Source of the DNA: Chryseobacterium sp. SN22
GTDB taxonomy: Bacteria > Bacteroidota > Bacteroidia > Flavobacteriales > Weeksellaceae
Direction of reading: 5' to 3'
NCBI RefSeq assembly: GCF_008329705.1
Contig: NZ_VTSX01000004.1
Location: 62,001 to 126,000, forward strand
Length of the DNA: 64,000 bases
Positions 52,489 through 60,895 of the stretch are shown here, one piece after another (the stretch's first letter is position 1; every line of letters starts with the position of its first letter). The notes under the pieces are model-generated. The model ran no database searches. It saw only the letters and a list, made by a program, of their open reading frames with translations, and was not told the origin of the DNA. The translations under genes and the position numbers were made by a program.

Positions 52489-54351
52489 TTAACGTCCTAA
52501 ATACACCAGTAAAACATTAATATCTGCAGGTGACACCCCACTGATCCTTCCGGCTTGCGCTATGGTCTTCGGTCTTACATTGGTCATTTTCTGTTTAGCC
52601 TCTGCGGAAAGACTGGATATCTTTGAATAATCAAAATCTTCAGGAATTTTAATGTTTTCCAGACGGTTCAGTTTGGCTACATTTTCCTTTTCCTTTTCAA
52701 TATATCCTCTGTATTTAATATTCACTTCAGCCTGTTCCCGTACTTCTTCATCATAGTTGGAGGAAACTTCGTTAATAAAATCGATTTCATCCAGTTTTTC
52801 CAGCGTCATATTCGGCCTTGTAAGAATCTGTGCTGCGCGGTACGCCTGATCTACAGGACTGCTTTCGATGGTCTCGAGGATCGGGTTGATAATTCCCGGC
52901 TTTAAAGAAGTTTCCCGTAAGAAGGCTTCAAGTTCTTCACTCTTAGTTACTTTCTCCTGTACTCTTTGCAGACGGTCTTCTTTTGCTAATCCTAAATCAA
53001 ATGCTTTCTGGGTTAATCTGATATCGGCATTGTCCTGTCTCAATAAAAGCCTGTATTCTGCTCTGGAAGTAAACATCCGGTATGGTTCTTCTGTTCCTTT
53101 TGTAATCAGGTCATCAATCAGGACCCCGATATAGGCTTCGTCCCTGTTAAGGATAAATTCGTCTTTTTCCTTTACTTTATTATGGGCGTTGATCCCTGCA
53201 ATCAGACCCTGTCCGGCGGCTTCTTCATAACCTGTAGTTCCGTTGATCTGACCCGCAAAATATAAATTATCGATCAGTTTGGTCTCCAAGGTATGCTTGA
53301 GCTGGGTAGGAGGGAAGTAGTCGTATTCAATAGCATAGCCCGGACGGAAAACTTTTACATTTTCAAATCCCGGGATGTGTTTCATAGCTTTGATCTGTAC
53401 ATCTTCCGGAAGGGAAGAGCTGAATCCGTTTACATAGATTTCTACGGTTTTCCAACCTTCCGGCTCGACGAACAGCTGATGCCTGTTCCTTTCGGCGAAG
53501 CGGTTGATCTTATCTTCAATACTCGGGCAGTATCTTGGCCCTAAGCTCTGGATCGTTCCGTTGAACATCGGACTTCTGTCGAAACCTTCACGTAAAATAT
53601 CATGAACCGTTTCGTTGGTATAAACGATATGACAGCTTAATTGTTTGGTTAATTTAGGCGTATCCAGATAACTGAACTTTTGCGGGTTTTCATCACCTTT
53701 CTGTTCTTCCATTTTAGAATAGTCCAGGCTTCTTCCATCCACTCTCGGTGGAGTACCGGTTTTCATTCTTCCTGCTTCGAAACCTAAAGAAACCAATTGC
53801 TCCGTGATTCCGAAAGCACGGGGTTCACCCATTCTTCCACCTCCCAGCTGCTTGTCTCCAACATGGATCAGACCATTGAGGAAAGTGCCGTTGGTAAGAA
53901 CCACCGACCGGCCTCTGATCTCGATACCTAAAGAGGTAACCACACCTGTCACTTTGTTATTTTCAACAATAAGCTGTTTTACCATGTCCTGAAAGAAATC
54001 AAGATTAGGTGTATTCTCTAATGCCAGACGCCATTCTTCCGCGAAGAGCATCCGGTCGTTCTGTGTTCTGGGAGACCACATAGCAGGACCTTTGGAAAGA
54101 TTCAGCATTTTGAACTGTATGGCAGATTTATCCGCTATAATTCCTGAATATCCGCCCATGGCATCAATCTCCCGTACGATCTGCCCTTTGGCAATTCCGC
54201 CCATGGCAGGATTACAGCTCATTTGTCCGATGGTCTGCATATTCATGGTAATAAGCAGGGTTTTCGAACCTAAATTTGCAGCTGCGGCAGCAGCTTCACA
54301 TCCTGCATGCCCGGCACCTACTACGATTACGTCATATATTTCTGAAATCAT
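52489..54351 (-). CDS. mnmG: tRNA uridine-5-carboxymethylaminomethyl enzyme MnmG
   Basis: A 620-residue MnmG (GidA). The FAD-binding GAGHAGCEAA lies at residues 12-21, then MSCNPAMGG and GRMGEP, and the C-terminal helical domain ends in RISGVSPADINVLLVYLGR. With MnmE it modifies the wobble uridine of several tRNAs. The gene is bracketed by two parS sites, and mnmG is often near oriC in bacteria. Confidence 0.98.
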   Translation of the reverse strand: MISEIYDVIVVGAGHAGCEAAAAAANLGSKTLLITMNMQTIGQMSCNPAMGGIAKGQIVREIDAMGGYSGIIADKSAIQFKMLNLSKGPAMWSPRTQNDRMLFAEEWRLALENTPNLDFFQDMVKQLIVENNKVTGVVTSLGIEIRGRSVVLTNGTFLNGLIHVGDKQLGGGRMGEPRAFGITEQLVSLGFEAGRMKTGTPPRVDGRSLDYSKMEEQKGDENPQKFSYLDTPKLTKQLSCHIVYTNETVHDILREGFDRSPMFNGTIQSLGPRYCPSIEDKINRFAERNRHQLFVEPEGWKTVEIYVNGFSSSLPEDVQIKAMKHIPGFENVKVFRPGYAIEYDYFPPTQLKHTLETKLIDNLYFAGQINGTTGYEEAAGQGLIAGINAHNKVKEKDEFILNRDEAYIGVLIDDLITKGTEEPYRMFTSRAEYRLLLRQDNADIRLTQKAFDLGLAKEDRLQRVQEKVTKSEELEAFLRETSLKPGIINPILETIESSPVDQAYRAAQILTRPNMTLEKLDEIDFINEVSSNYDEEVREQAEVNIKYRGYIEKEKENVAKLNRLENIKIPEDFDYSKISSLSAEAKQKMTNVRPKTIAQAGRISGVSPADINVLLVYLGR

Positions 54352-54396
54352 TTTATCGCTTGTTTTAAGCCTTATATTTTATTATTTTTTTACAAA

Positions 54397-54412
54397 TGTT
54401 TCACGTGAAACA
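54397..54412. other. parS site (right of mnmG)
   Basis: A second perfect TGTTTCACGTGAAACA palindrome, 46 bp upstream of the mnmG start. It is 1,932 bp from the first site. The two copies support real centromere function over chance. Confidence 0.93.
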
Positions 54413-54456
54413 TTATCTGTTTTTCAGTCTTAAACTGTTTACATTATGTTCTCATC

Positions 54457-54538
54457 TAGCCCCGGTCGCAGCTTTTGTCTGAGCTCGTTTTCTTTTCTGA
54501 AAGAAAACAGCGAGTGCGGAGAGCGGGATGAAGCTCCT
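54457..54538. repeat. Structured dispersed intergenic element
   Basis: A stretch beginning TAGCCCCGGTCGCAGC and ending GAGCGGGATGAAGCTCC, with an inner hairpin GTTTTCTTT-tct-GAAAGAAAAC-type. This AGCCCCG...GCGGGA...AGCTCC pattern is one I recall from intergenic regions of Chryseobacterium and relatives. Only one copy was noticed in the window. Confidence 0.6.
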
Positions 54539-54555
54539 TAAAAATAAGCAGGGCC

Positions 54556-54963
54556 TTACAGGTATTTGACTAAATAATGATCTTCTTTCTCCCGCATCTG
54601 CTTTTCCTCTTCCTCTGTTTTATCTTTGTACCCGCAGAGATGAAGGATCCCGTGAGCCAATACACGCCTCAGTTCTTCTTCATAATTGCCGGATAGGGTA
54701 GAGGCGTTATCGGAAATGCGCTGCAAAGATACAAAAATCTCTCCGCTTATGGTCCTGCCTTTTACATAGTCAAATGTAATGATATCAGTATAGTAATCGT
54801 GCTGGAGATAGTCCTGGTTTACTTTCAGCAGATAGTCGTCATCACAGAAAATATAGTTGATTTCGCCCAGCTTTTTTTCTTCCGAAAGAATGATTTCTTC
54901 CAGCCATGCCGTATAATTCGTATTTACCGATTCCGGTAAGTTTTCGTAAAAAAATTGTATCAT
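54556..54963 (-). CDS. ybeY: Endoribonuclease YbeY
   Basis: A 135-residue YbeY for 16S rRNA maturation and ribosome quality control. The motif HGILHLCGYKDKT replaces the usual third His after GYD with Lys, a form common in Bacteroidota as I recall; whether zinc is bound by another residue is not clear. YYTDIITFDY and ISGEIFVS are the other conserved blocks. It lies 5 bp from the patatin-like gene. Confidence 0.95.
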   Translation of the reverse strand: MIQFFYENLPESVNTNYTAWLEEIILSEEKKLGEINYIFCDDDYLLKVNQDYLQHDYYTDIITFDYVKGRTISGEIFVSLQRISDNASTLSGNYEEELRRVLAHGILHLCGYKDKTEEEEKQMREKEDHYLVKYL

Positions 54964-54968
54964 TGTAA

Positions 54969-57128
54969 TTAAAACCAGTGTCCTAAAATAACACTGAATA
55001 TGCCTTTTTGATTGTTTTTAAGAGAGTGACTGAAGTTCACTTTGATTTGTCCGAAAGGAGATTTGTATCCTGCCGTAAGTCCTACGGAGCTGTAGTTTAA
55101 TTTCACCGCATCCTCAAAAGAAATATCATTGGAAAGATTGGCAAAAGAAAAGTTTCCGCTCAGAAAATAATTTTTATTGAATTTGAACTGGAGATCGTTC
55201 GAAGCCAGAATCACATTGTTGGTATTCAGCTGGGCAAAATAAAACCCGGAGAAACTTCTGAAGTTCACAATATTCTGCTCAAAGATTCCGCCCAGCCTGT
55301 ATTTATAAAATTCCGGAAGGTTTTCACCCAGCGTGATTCCTCCGTAAAGATTCAGCCTGTAAGAAAACTGTTTTGAAATAGGGATATTTATCCTGATGTC
55401 CGCTTTAATCTGAACCAGCCTGCGGTCTACTTCGGATTTAAGCAGATCGATCACTTTCCCTTCTGCATTGATGTAGATGCCGCGGGTAGGGAAGTCCCTG
55501 TCATTCTGGGTATCGCTTTTCAGAAATACATAAGGATTCAGGAAACGGTTGTATCTTTTATTGTCGCCGTTAAATTCCGCTTCGAAATAGTCGTGGCTGA
55601 TTCCGCCGCCGACCGCAAATTTATCTTTCCAGATCGACTGCAGGTAGACTTCGTTCCGGAGCCATTCCCATTTGTCCACTTCATTATTGCCGGCATCCCT
55701 CAGGTTGAAGCTCATCCCGGAGGAGTAGATTCCGAAGCCGGGAATGTATCCGTTGTCGATAAAATAGTTTAAATAATATCTGGGTTTGTCTCCTACGATG
55801 ACATCCAGGGAAAGATTGGAATTGCGGAATAAAAGCCGTTTTGCTGAATAATTAACCAGCAGGCCGGTTTTGAAAATTTCGTCGTAATGCAATCCGAATT
55901 TGATGAAATGTCTGGCATCATCTTCGGTAACGTAGAGCTTCAGATAATTGGCTTTGCTGTCAGAAATAATATCATAGTTGATGAATTTATAATTATTCGT
56001 AGCAACCAGTTTGTCAATTTTTTTATTGATGCTTCCGTAGGTTTGAAGAGAAGGGAGGCGCAATCCCATTTTTCCGAGGATATAGTTTTTCCCGTAGATT
56101 CTGTTTCCTTCGACGGCTACGCTATCGATCTTGTAAACATTGGAATAAATAGGGCTCATTTGCTGCCTTATACGGTCAAACGGCCGCTTAGGGAGCTGGT
56201 CCAGAATATCTGCATATTTTAAGCCCTCTGCATACCCGCTGTCAAGAATTTTTTTCTTGTCATCATAGCTCGTAGCAGTCATGCCCTGTAGATTGGGTTT
56301 GATATTGATATCGGTATATTTATACTGCCGCTCTGTATCTTTTTTTATTCCGAAATCGATAACCTGGTTCAGAATAGCGATAATGCTGTTCAGGTCTTCT
56401 CTTTTGGAGAGATCCTGATTAAGATCTACTCCGATGACGATATCGATTCCTTTATCTTTTAAAGGCTTTGAAGGGTAGTTTACCGTCATAGCTCCGTCGA
56501 TATAAATACTGTCGTTGATTTTTACAGGATCCATAAGCGAAGGAAAAGCGGAACTCGCCATGATGGATTGTACGAGATCTCCTTTTTCAAAAATCTGCAT
56601 GTTCCCGCTTTCCAGATTCGTGGCCACACACATAAAAGGAATCGGTAGTTTTGAAAAATCTTCAATGCTGGAAACGTTTTTGAAAAGCTCTTTCAGCAGA
56701 TAAACATTTTTCTGTCCGGAACTGATGGAGGAGGGAAGGTTGATCTTTCCGTTTTTCAGCGGAATCGATAAAAGGTACTTATCTACCGATTTATTGAAGA
56801 ATGTCGTTTCCTGGCGTTTGGCTTTCGGATCAGTAATCAGGGAATAGAAATCGGTATCCATGACAATCTTTTCGATTTCCTTTCCGGAATAGCCGGATGC
56901 ATAGAGGCCACCGACAATTGCTCCCATACTGGTCCCGGCAATATAGTCTACCTTTACGCCTAAAGAATCCAGTACTTTAAGAACGCCTACATGAGAAAAT
57001 CCTTTGGCGCCGCCACCGGCAAGTGAAAGCCCGATTCTGGGATTTTTGGGAATCACCAGATCTTTTTTTATCTGAGAATGGACAAAGAGCAATTGAAATG
57101 CAAATAAAATAATCAGGAGCTTTCTCAT
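54969..57128 (-). CDS. Patatin-like phospholipase with outer-membrane barrel
   Basis: A 719-residue exported protein with signal peptide (MRKLLIILFAFQLLFVHSQ). The patatin domain (about 30-230) holds LAGGGAKG, the nucleophile GTSMG and the Asp dyad partner IDGAM. It is followed by a POTRA-like segment (about 320-400) and a C-terminal BamA/Omp85-like barrel ending in LGHWF. The layout matches PlpD-type autotransporters; release of the phospholipase or action at the outer membrane is inferred. It is likely co-transcribed with ybeY. Confidence 0.92.
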   Translation of the reverse strand: MRKLLIILFAFQLLFVHSQIKKDLVIPKNPRIGLSLAGGGAKGFSHVGVLKVLDSLGVKVDYIAGTSMGAIVGGLYASGYSGKEIEKIVMDTDFYSLITDPKAKRQETTFFNKSVDKYLLSIPLKNGKINLPSSISSGQKNVYLLKELFKNVSSIEDFSKLPIPFMCVATNLESGNMQIFEKGDLVQSIMASSAFPSLMDPVKINDSIYIDGAMTVNYPSKPLKDKGIDIVIGVDLNQDLSKREDLNSIIAILNQVIDFGIKKDTERQYKYTDINIKPNLQGMTATSYDDKKKILDSGYAEGLKYADILDQLPKRPFDRIRQQMSPIYSNVYKIDSVAVEGNRIYGKNYILGKMGLRLPSLQTYGSINKKIDKLVATNNYKFINYDIISDSKANYLKLYVTEDDARHFIKFGLHYDEIFKTGLLVNYSAKRLLFRNSNLSLDVIVGDKPRYYLNYFIDNGYIPGFGIYSSGMSFNLRDAGNNEVDKWEWLRNEVYLQSIWKDKFAVGGGISHDYFEAEFNGDNKRYNRFLNPYVFLKSDTQNDRDFPTRGIYINAEGKVIDLLKSEVDRRLVQIKADIRINIPISKQFSYRLNLYGGITLGENLPEFYKYRLGGIFEQNIVNFRSFSGFYFAQLNTNNVILASNDLQFKFNKNYFLSGNFSFANLSNDISFEDAVKLNYSSVGLTAGYKSPFGQIKVNFSHSLKNNQKGIFSVILGHWF

Positions 57129-57139
57129 AATTTTGTGGC

Positions 57140-59587
57140 TTAATCTTTTACATAAATCCGTTTTACACGGGGCGAGATAGAAGTCAGAACTTCATAGGTT
57201 ATGGTTTGGCAGTAGGCTGCAAATTCTTTTAAGGTTGGCTTCGCATTGAATATGGTTACCGCATCACCTTCTTTCACATGTGAAATGTGATCGACATTAA
57301 TCATCATCATATCCATACAGATGCTTCCGACAATAGGGGCAAGGGTCTTATTAATTCCAACATTTCCTATCTGATTCCCGATCAGTCTCGGGATACCGTC
57401 TGCATAACCTACAGGAAGGGTTGCTATCTTTGTCGGATGTTCTGCTTTAAACCGGCGGCTGTATCCTACTGATTCTCCGCTTTGCACCACTGAGATCTGG
57501 GAAATGACGGTCTTGAAACTTACCACAGGTTGCAGCTGCCTTTGTATGGCCTTATTTGAGGATTCTCCCAGCATTCCGATTCCGATTCTTACCATCTCAA
57601 ACTGATATTCAGTATAAGAAGTGATCCCCGAAGAGTTCAGGATGTGGCGGATCGGAGCATAGCCCAGCTTTTCTATAATATACGATGAATTTTTTTCGAA
57701 TGTTTTTAGCTGATTCAGGGTAAATTCTTTTTCTTCCGGCATATCTGAAGACGAGAGATGGCTGAAAATACTCTGCACTTTAACATTCATTGAATTTAAA
57801 GTACTGCTGAGCTGATCCAGTTCATCTTCCTTAAAACCAAGACGGTGCATGCCGGTTTCCAGTTTGATATGAATAGGATATTCTTTGTCACAGCCGGATT
57901 TCTGAACGGCATTATAGAATAATTCCAATACCCGTAAACTATAAATTTCCGGTTCCAGATTATAGGCAATCACGGTTTCATAGCTGTGCTGCTCAGGATT
58001 CATCACAATGATCGGTATGGTAATTCCCTTTTTACGGAGTTCCACGCCTTCATCTACAAAAGCAACCCCTAAATAATCAATGTGATGATGCTGCAGAAAT
58101 TCGGAGATCTCGTAACTTCCCAGTCCGTAGGCATTGGCTTTTACCATTGCCATCATCTTCGTAGAAGGTTTAAGGAGGGACTTATGATAATTGATGTTAT
58201 GGAGAATGGCATTTAAATTGATTTCCAGCACCGTGTCATGCTTTCTCAGCTCAAGAATATCTTTTAATTTCTCGATCTCAAATTTTCTTGCGCCCTTTAA
58301 CAAGACAAGCTGGCTCTCCAATTCATTAAGATGCCTGCTGTCAATAAGTTCCTGAGTACTGATGAAAGTAAAAATTTTAGATTTAAATAATTCACTGAAT
58401 TTTGATATTTCATCTCCGATCAGGAAGACTGAATCAAATTGCTGTTCGTTGACCAGATCGGAAACTTCTTCGTAAAGCTCTTTGGAATTGGAGTTTACTC
58501 CTAAGATGTCAGTCAGCACCAGAGATTTCTTCGGCTTTTTGTATTCATTAAGAAATTGAAGGGCTGTTTTCAGGGAATCCAGATCAAGATTAAATGAATC
58601 ATTGATGACGATATTGCCCCTCACGCCTTCGATGGCTTCAAGCCTCATTTCAACGGCCTTCAGCGCGTTGATTTTTTCAACGATCTCGTGATTTCCAATA
58701 TTCAGCTCCTTTAATACTGTAATAAGTGCCAAAACATTGGTTAATGTCGCTTCGTCTCTCTGATGTACCGGAAATGAAATTTCTTCCCCGAAATATCGGG
58801 CTATAACATCTTCATTTTTCTGAAGACTATTTTTATAGTAAACCTGATTGTGCTCTTTAAAGCCGTAGGCAATTAATTTTTTACCGGAATATAATTCTTT
58901 GATTTTTTTTTCAACCAGAGGATGATCGCCATTGTAAATGATCACCTTGGAGTTTCTGAAGAGCTTAATCTTTTCGTCAATCAGTTCTTCTTCTGAGCTG
59001 AAGTTGGCCAGGTGAGCCGTTCCGATATGGGTAAGCAGACCGATCTGCGGGTGAAAAACAGATTCCAGTATTTCCATTTCTTCCGGCCGGGAAATCCCGA
59101 CTTCAAAAATTCCAAGTTCGTGAGAACCGTTGACCTGAAGAAGCGATAGGGGAAGCCCGATCTGCGAATTGAAACTTTTCGGGCTTTTTACGGTAGGGAA
59201 CTCATTCCAGAGACATTGATACAGCCATTCTTTTAGAATGGTTTTTCCGTTGCTACCGGTAATTCCTATCGTTTTCAAACAGGAATTTTCAAAATGATAC
59301 CGGGCTAATTTCTGGAGAAAGGCCAGTGAATCCTCTACAATGATCCAGGTGATATTTTCAAACTGCGGATCATGATGTTCGGAAATAATGATATCGATGC
59401 CACGGTCTATAGCTGCTTCAATAAATTTTTCGCCGGAATTTTTAGACGTATTGATCGCAATAAAAGCCGTGTTTTTGGTAGAATAGATAATCCTGCTGTC
59501 AAAAGCAATATTCCGGATGATTAAACTTCCGTTTCCTACAATTTCTGCATTGGTGATCTTTGCAATAGCTTCTGCTGTATAATTCAT
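57140..59587 (-). CDS. murF-alr: MurF-alanine racemase fusion
   Basis: An 815-residue bifunctional enzyme typical of Bacteroidota. The N-terminal MurF part (about 1-450) has the ATP motif GITGSNGKT near residue 109 and joins D-Ala-D-Ala to UDP-MurNAc-tripeptide. The C-terminal part (about 455-815) is a PLP alanine racemase with the Lys in MAMVKANAYGLG and GYADGIPR. Its ATG directly follows the TAA of the upstream toxin gene, so transcripts of the toxin-antitoxin pair may run into it. Confidence 0.97.
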   Translation of the reverse strand: MNYTAEAIAKITNAEIVGNGSLIIRNIAFDSRIIYSTKNTAFIAINTSKNSGEKFIEAAIDRGIDIIISEHHDPQFENITWIIVEDSLAFLQKLARYHFENSCLKTIGITGSNGKTILKEWLYQCLWNEFPTVKSPKSFNSQIGLPLSLLQVNGSHELGIFEVGISRPEEMEILESVFHPQIGLLTHIGTAHLANFSSEEELIDEKIKLFRNSKVIIYNGDHPLVEKKIKELYSGKKLIAYGFKEHNQVYYKNSLQKNEDVIARYFGEEISFPVHQRDEATLTNVLALITVLKELNIGNHEIVEKINALKAVEMRLEAIEGVRGNIVINDSFNLDLDSLKTALQFLNEYKKPKKSLVLTDILGVNSNSKELYEEVSDLVNEQQFDSVFLIGDEISKFSELFKSKIFTFISTQELIDSRHLNELESQLVLLKGARKFEIEKLKDILELRKHDTVLEINLNAILHNINYHKSLLKPSTKMMAMVKANAYGLGSYEISEFLQHHHIDYLGVAFVDEGVELRKKGITIPIIVMNPEQHSYETVIAYNLEPEIYSLRVLELFYNAVQKSGCDKEYPIHIKLETGMHRLGFKEDELDQLSSTLNSMNVKVQSIFSHLSSSDMPEEKEFTLNQLKTFEKNSSYIIEKLGYAPIRHILNSSGITSYTEYQFEMVRIGIGMLGESSNKAIQRQLQPVVSFKTVISQISVVQSGESVGYSRRFKAEHPTKIATLPVGYADGIPRLIGNQIGNVGINKTLAPIVGSICMDMMMINVDHISHVKEGDAVTIFNAKPTLKEFAAYCQTITYEVLTSISPRVKRIYVKD

Positions 59588-59890
59588 TTATAAATCGTCT
59601 GTGATAAATTTTTTGTCTTCGTCCTGATAATTATTATACAAACGTAATATTTTCAGGGAGTCCGGTTCTAATTTGTAAATAAGGGTCGTTTGTTCCGTGA
59701 TTAAGAATTTGTGATAATCAGGAAATTTTTCCAGCTTCTGAAAGACTGCTTTTCTGTCAGGAATCAACTCTATTTTATGGTTTAGAATACCTATAAAGTT
59801 CCGGTATTCTTTATAAGAAAATCTGGTCCCGATATAATCTTCAATCTGCTCCAGGTCCTGTACTGCAAATTTAGACCACTTTATTTCCAT
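59588..59890 (-). CDS. RelE/ParE-type toxin
   Basis: A 100-residue protein of the RelE/ParE superfamily: KWSKFAVQDLEQIEDYI at the start, YHKFLITEQTTLIYKL in the middle strands and ILRLYNNYQD at the end. It overlaps the antitoxin gene by 20 bp and ends exactly at the murF-alr start (TAAATG). Cleaving mRNA and poisoning gyrase are the two known activities of the superfamily; which applies is unclear. Confidence 0.85.
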   Translation of the reverse strand: MEIKWSKFAVQDLEQIEDYIGTRFSYKEYRNFIGILNHKIELIPDRKAVFQKLEKFPDYHKFLITEQTTLIYKLEPDSLKILRLYNNYQDEDKKFITDDL

Positions 59891-60191
59891 ATTTGTTTAT
59901 AAAGCGTTCTTTGGAAATTTTCATGACTTTATCATGAGAATAGAAAATTCCGTTTTCGAAATCATTTTCGGCTTCTTCAAGAGACTGAAGAAGCGATTTT
60001 TCCGGTTCAATAATTTCCGCGATTCTCAGCAGTTCTTCCGGAAGGAACTTTTTCTCTTTCATTTTCCGGAAGAAAGTAGGCTCGGAAATCCCGCTCTTTT
60101 CAATAATGTATTTCATTTTGAACGGCGAATTTTTTAGAATCTCGTCAATGGAATTGCTGATTTTTATATAATTTTTGATTTCCAATATCAT
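59871..60191 (-). CDS. Antitoxin-like DNA-binding protein
   Basis: A 106-residue protein. MKYIIEKSGISEPTFFRKMKEKKFLP reads as a helix-turn-helix, followed by an acidic helical C terminus (LQSLEEAENDFENG) fit for toxin binding. It precedes and overlaps the RelE/ParE-like gene, the usual antitoxin-first order. Autoregulation is expected. Confidence 0.78.
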   Translation of the reverse strand: MILEIKNYIKISNSIDEILKNSPFKMKYIIEKSGISEPTFFRKMKEKKFLPEELLRIAEIIEPEKSLLQSLEEAENDFENGIFYSHDKVMKISKERFINKYGNKVV

Positions 60192-60250
60192 TTTCCGATA
60201 GTTTTTACTATTATATTTTAAGCAAAAATACGAATAAATTTGATATTAAA

Positions 60251-60835
60251 TTAGTTTTTATCCAAAACTTCATCTACAAAAACCCTCCGGCTTACGGCTT
60301 CGTAAGCTTCTGTCTCTCCGAGTTCTACCAGGTCTTTGCCTTCGGAAATTCTCATTGAATAATTGGCAAGATTGCCGGTTCTTCTGCAGATGGCATGTAC
60401 CTTTGTGACGTACTCCGCGGTAGCCATCAGGTTGGGCATGGGTCCGAAGGGTCTTCCGAGGAAATCCATATCCAGCCCGGCAATCACGACCCGGACGCCG
60501 CTGTTGGCAAGCTGATTGGCAATATACACAATGCTTTCATCGAAAAACTGGGCTTCGTCTATTCCTACGACATGGCAATTGGAGGCCAGCAGCAGAATCT
60601 CGCTGGGGTTTTCTACGGATGTGCTGCGGATCTTGTTCTGATTATGCGAAACGACGTCTTCGTCCGAATATCTCGTATCCAGTTTCGGTTTAAAAATTTC
60701 CACATTCTGTCCCGCCATTTCGGCTCTCCTGAGCCTCCGGATCAGCTCTTCTGTTTTTCCGGAAAACATTGAGCCACAAATTACTTCCATCCAACCGCTT
60801 TGTTTGGAATGATTAATTGTATTTTCTAAAAACAT
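60251..60835 (-). CDS. tdk: Thymidine kinase
   Basis: A 194-residue type II thymidine kinase. The P-loop GSMFSGKTEEL is near residues 21-31. DEAQFFDESI and GLDMDFLGRPFG form the active site, with Glu as catalytic base. The zinc-ribbon cysteines are reduced (HAICRRTGNLANYS), as in other Flavobacteriia I recall. It makes dTMP from thymidine for salvage. It diverges from the gene at 60896. Confidence 0.96.
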   Translation of the reverse strand: MFLENTINHSKQSGWMEVICGSMFSGKTEELIRRLRRAEMAGQNVEIFKPKLDTRYSDEDVVSHNQNKIRSTSVENPSEILLLASNCHVVGIDEAQFFDESIVYIANQLANSGVRVVIAGLDMDFLGRPFGPMPNLMATAEYVTKVHAICRRTGNLANYSMRISEGKDLVELGETEAYEAVSRRVFVDEVLDKN

Positions 60836-60895
60836 TTGTTAAATTAGCAGTATATTTTCAAGATCAAAAGTAAGCAATTTTAACAAGATTCTTCT

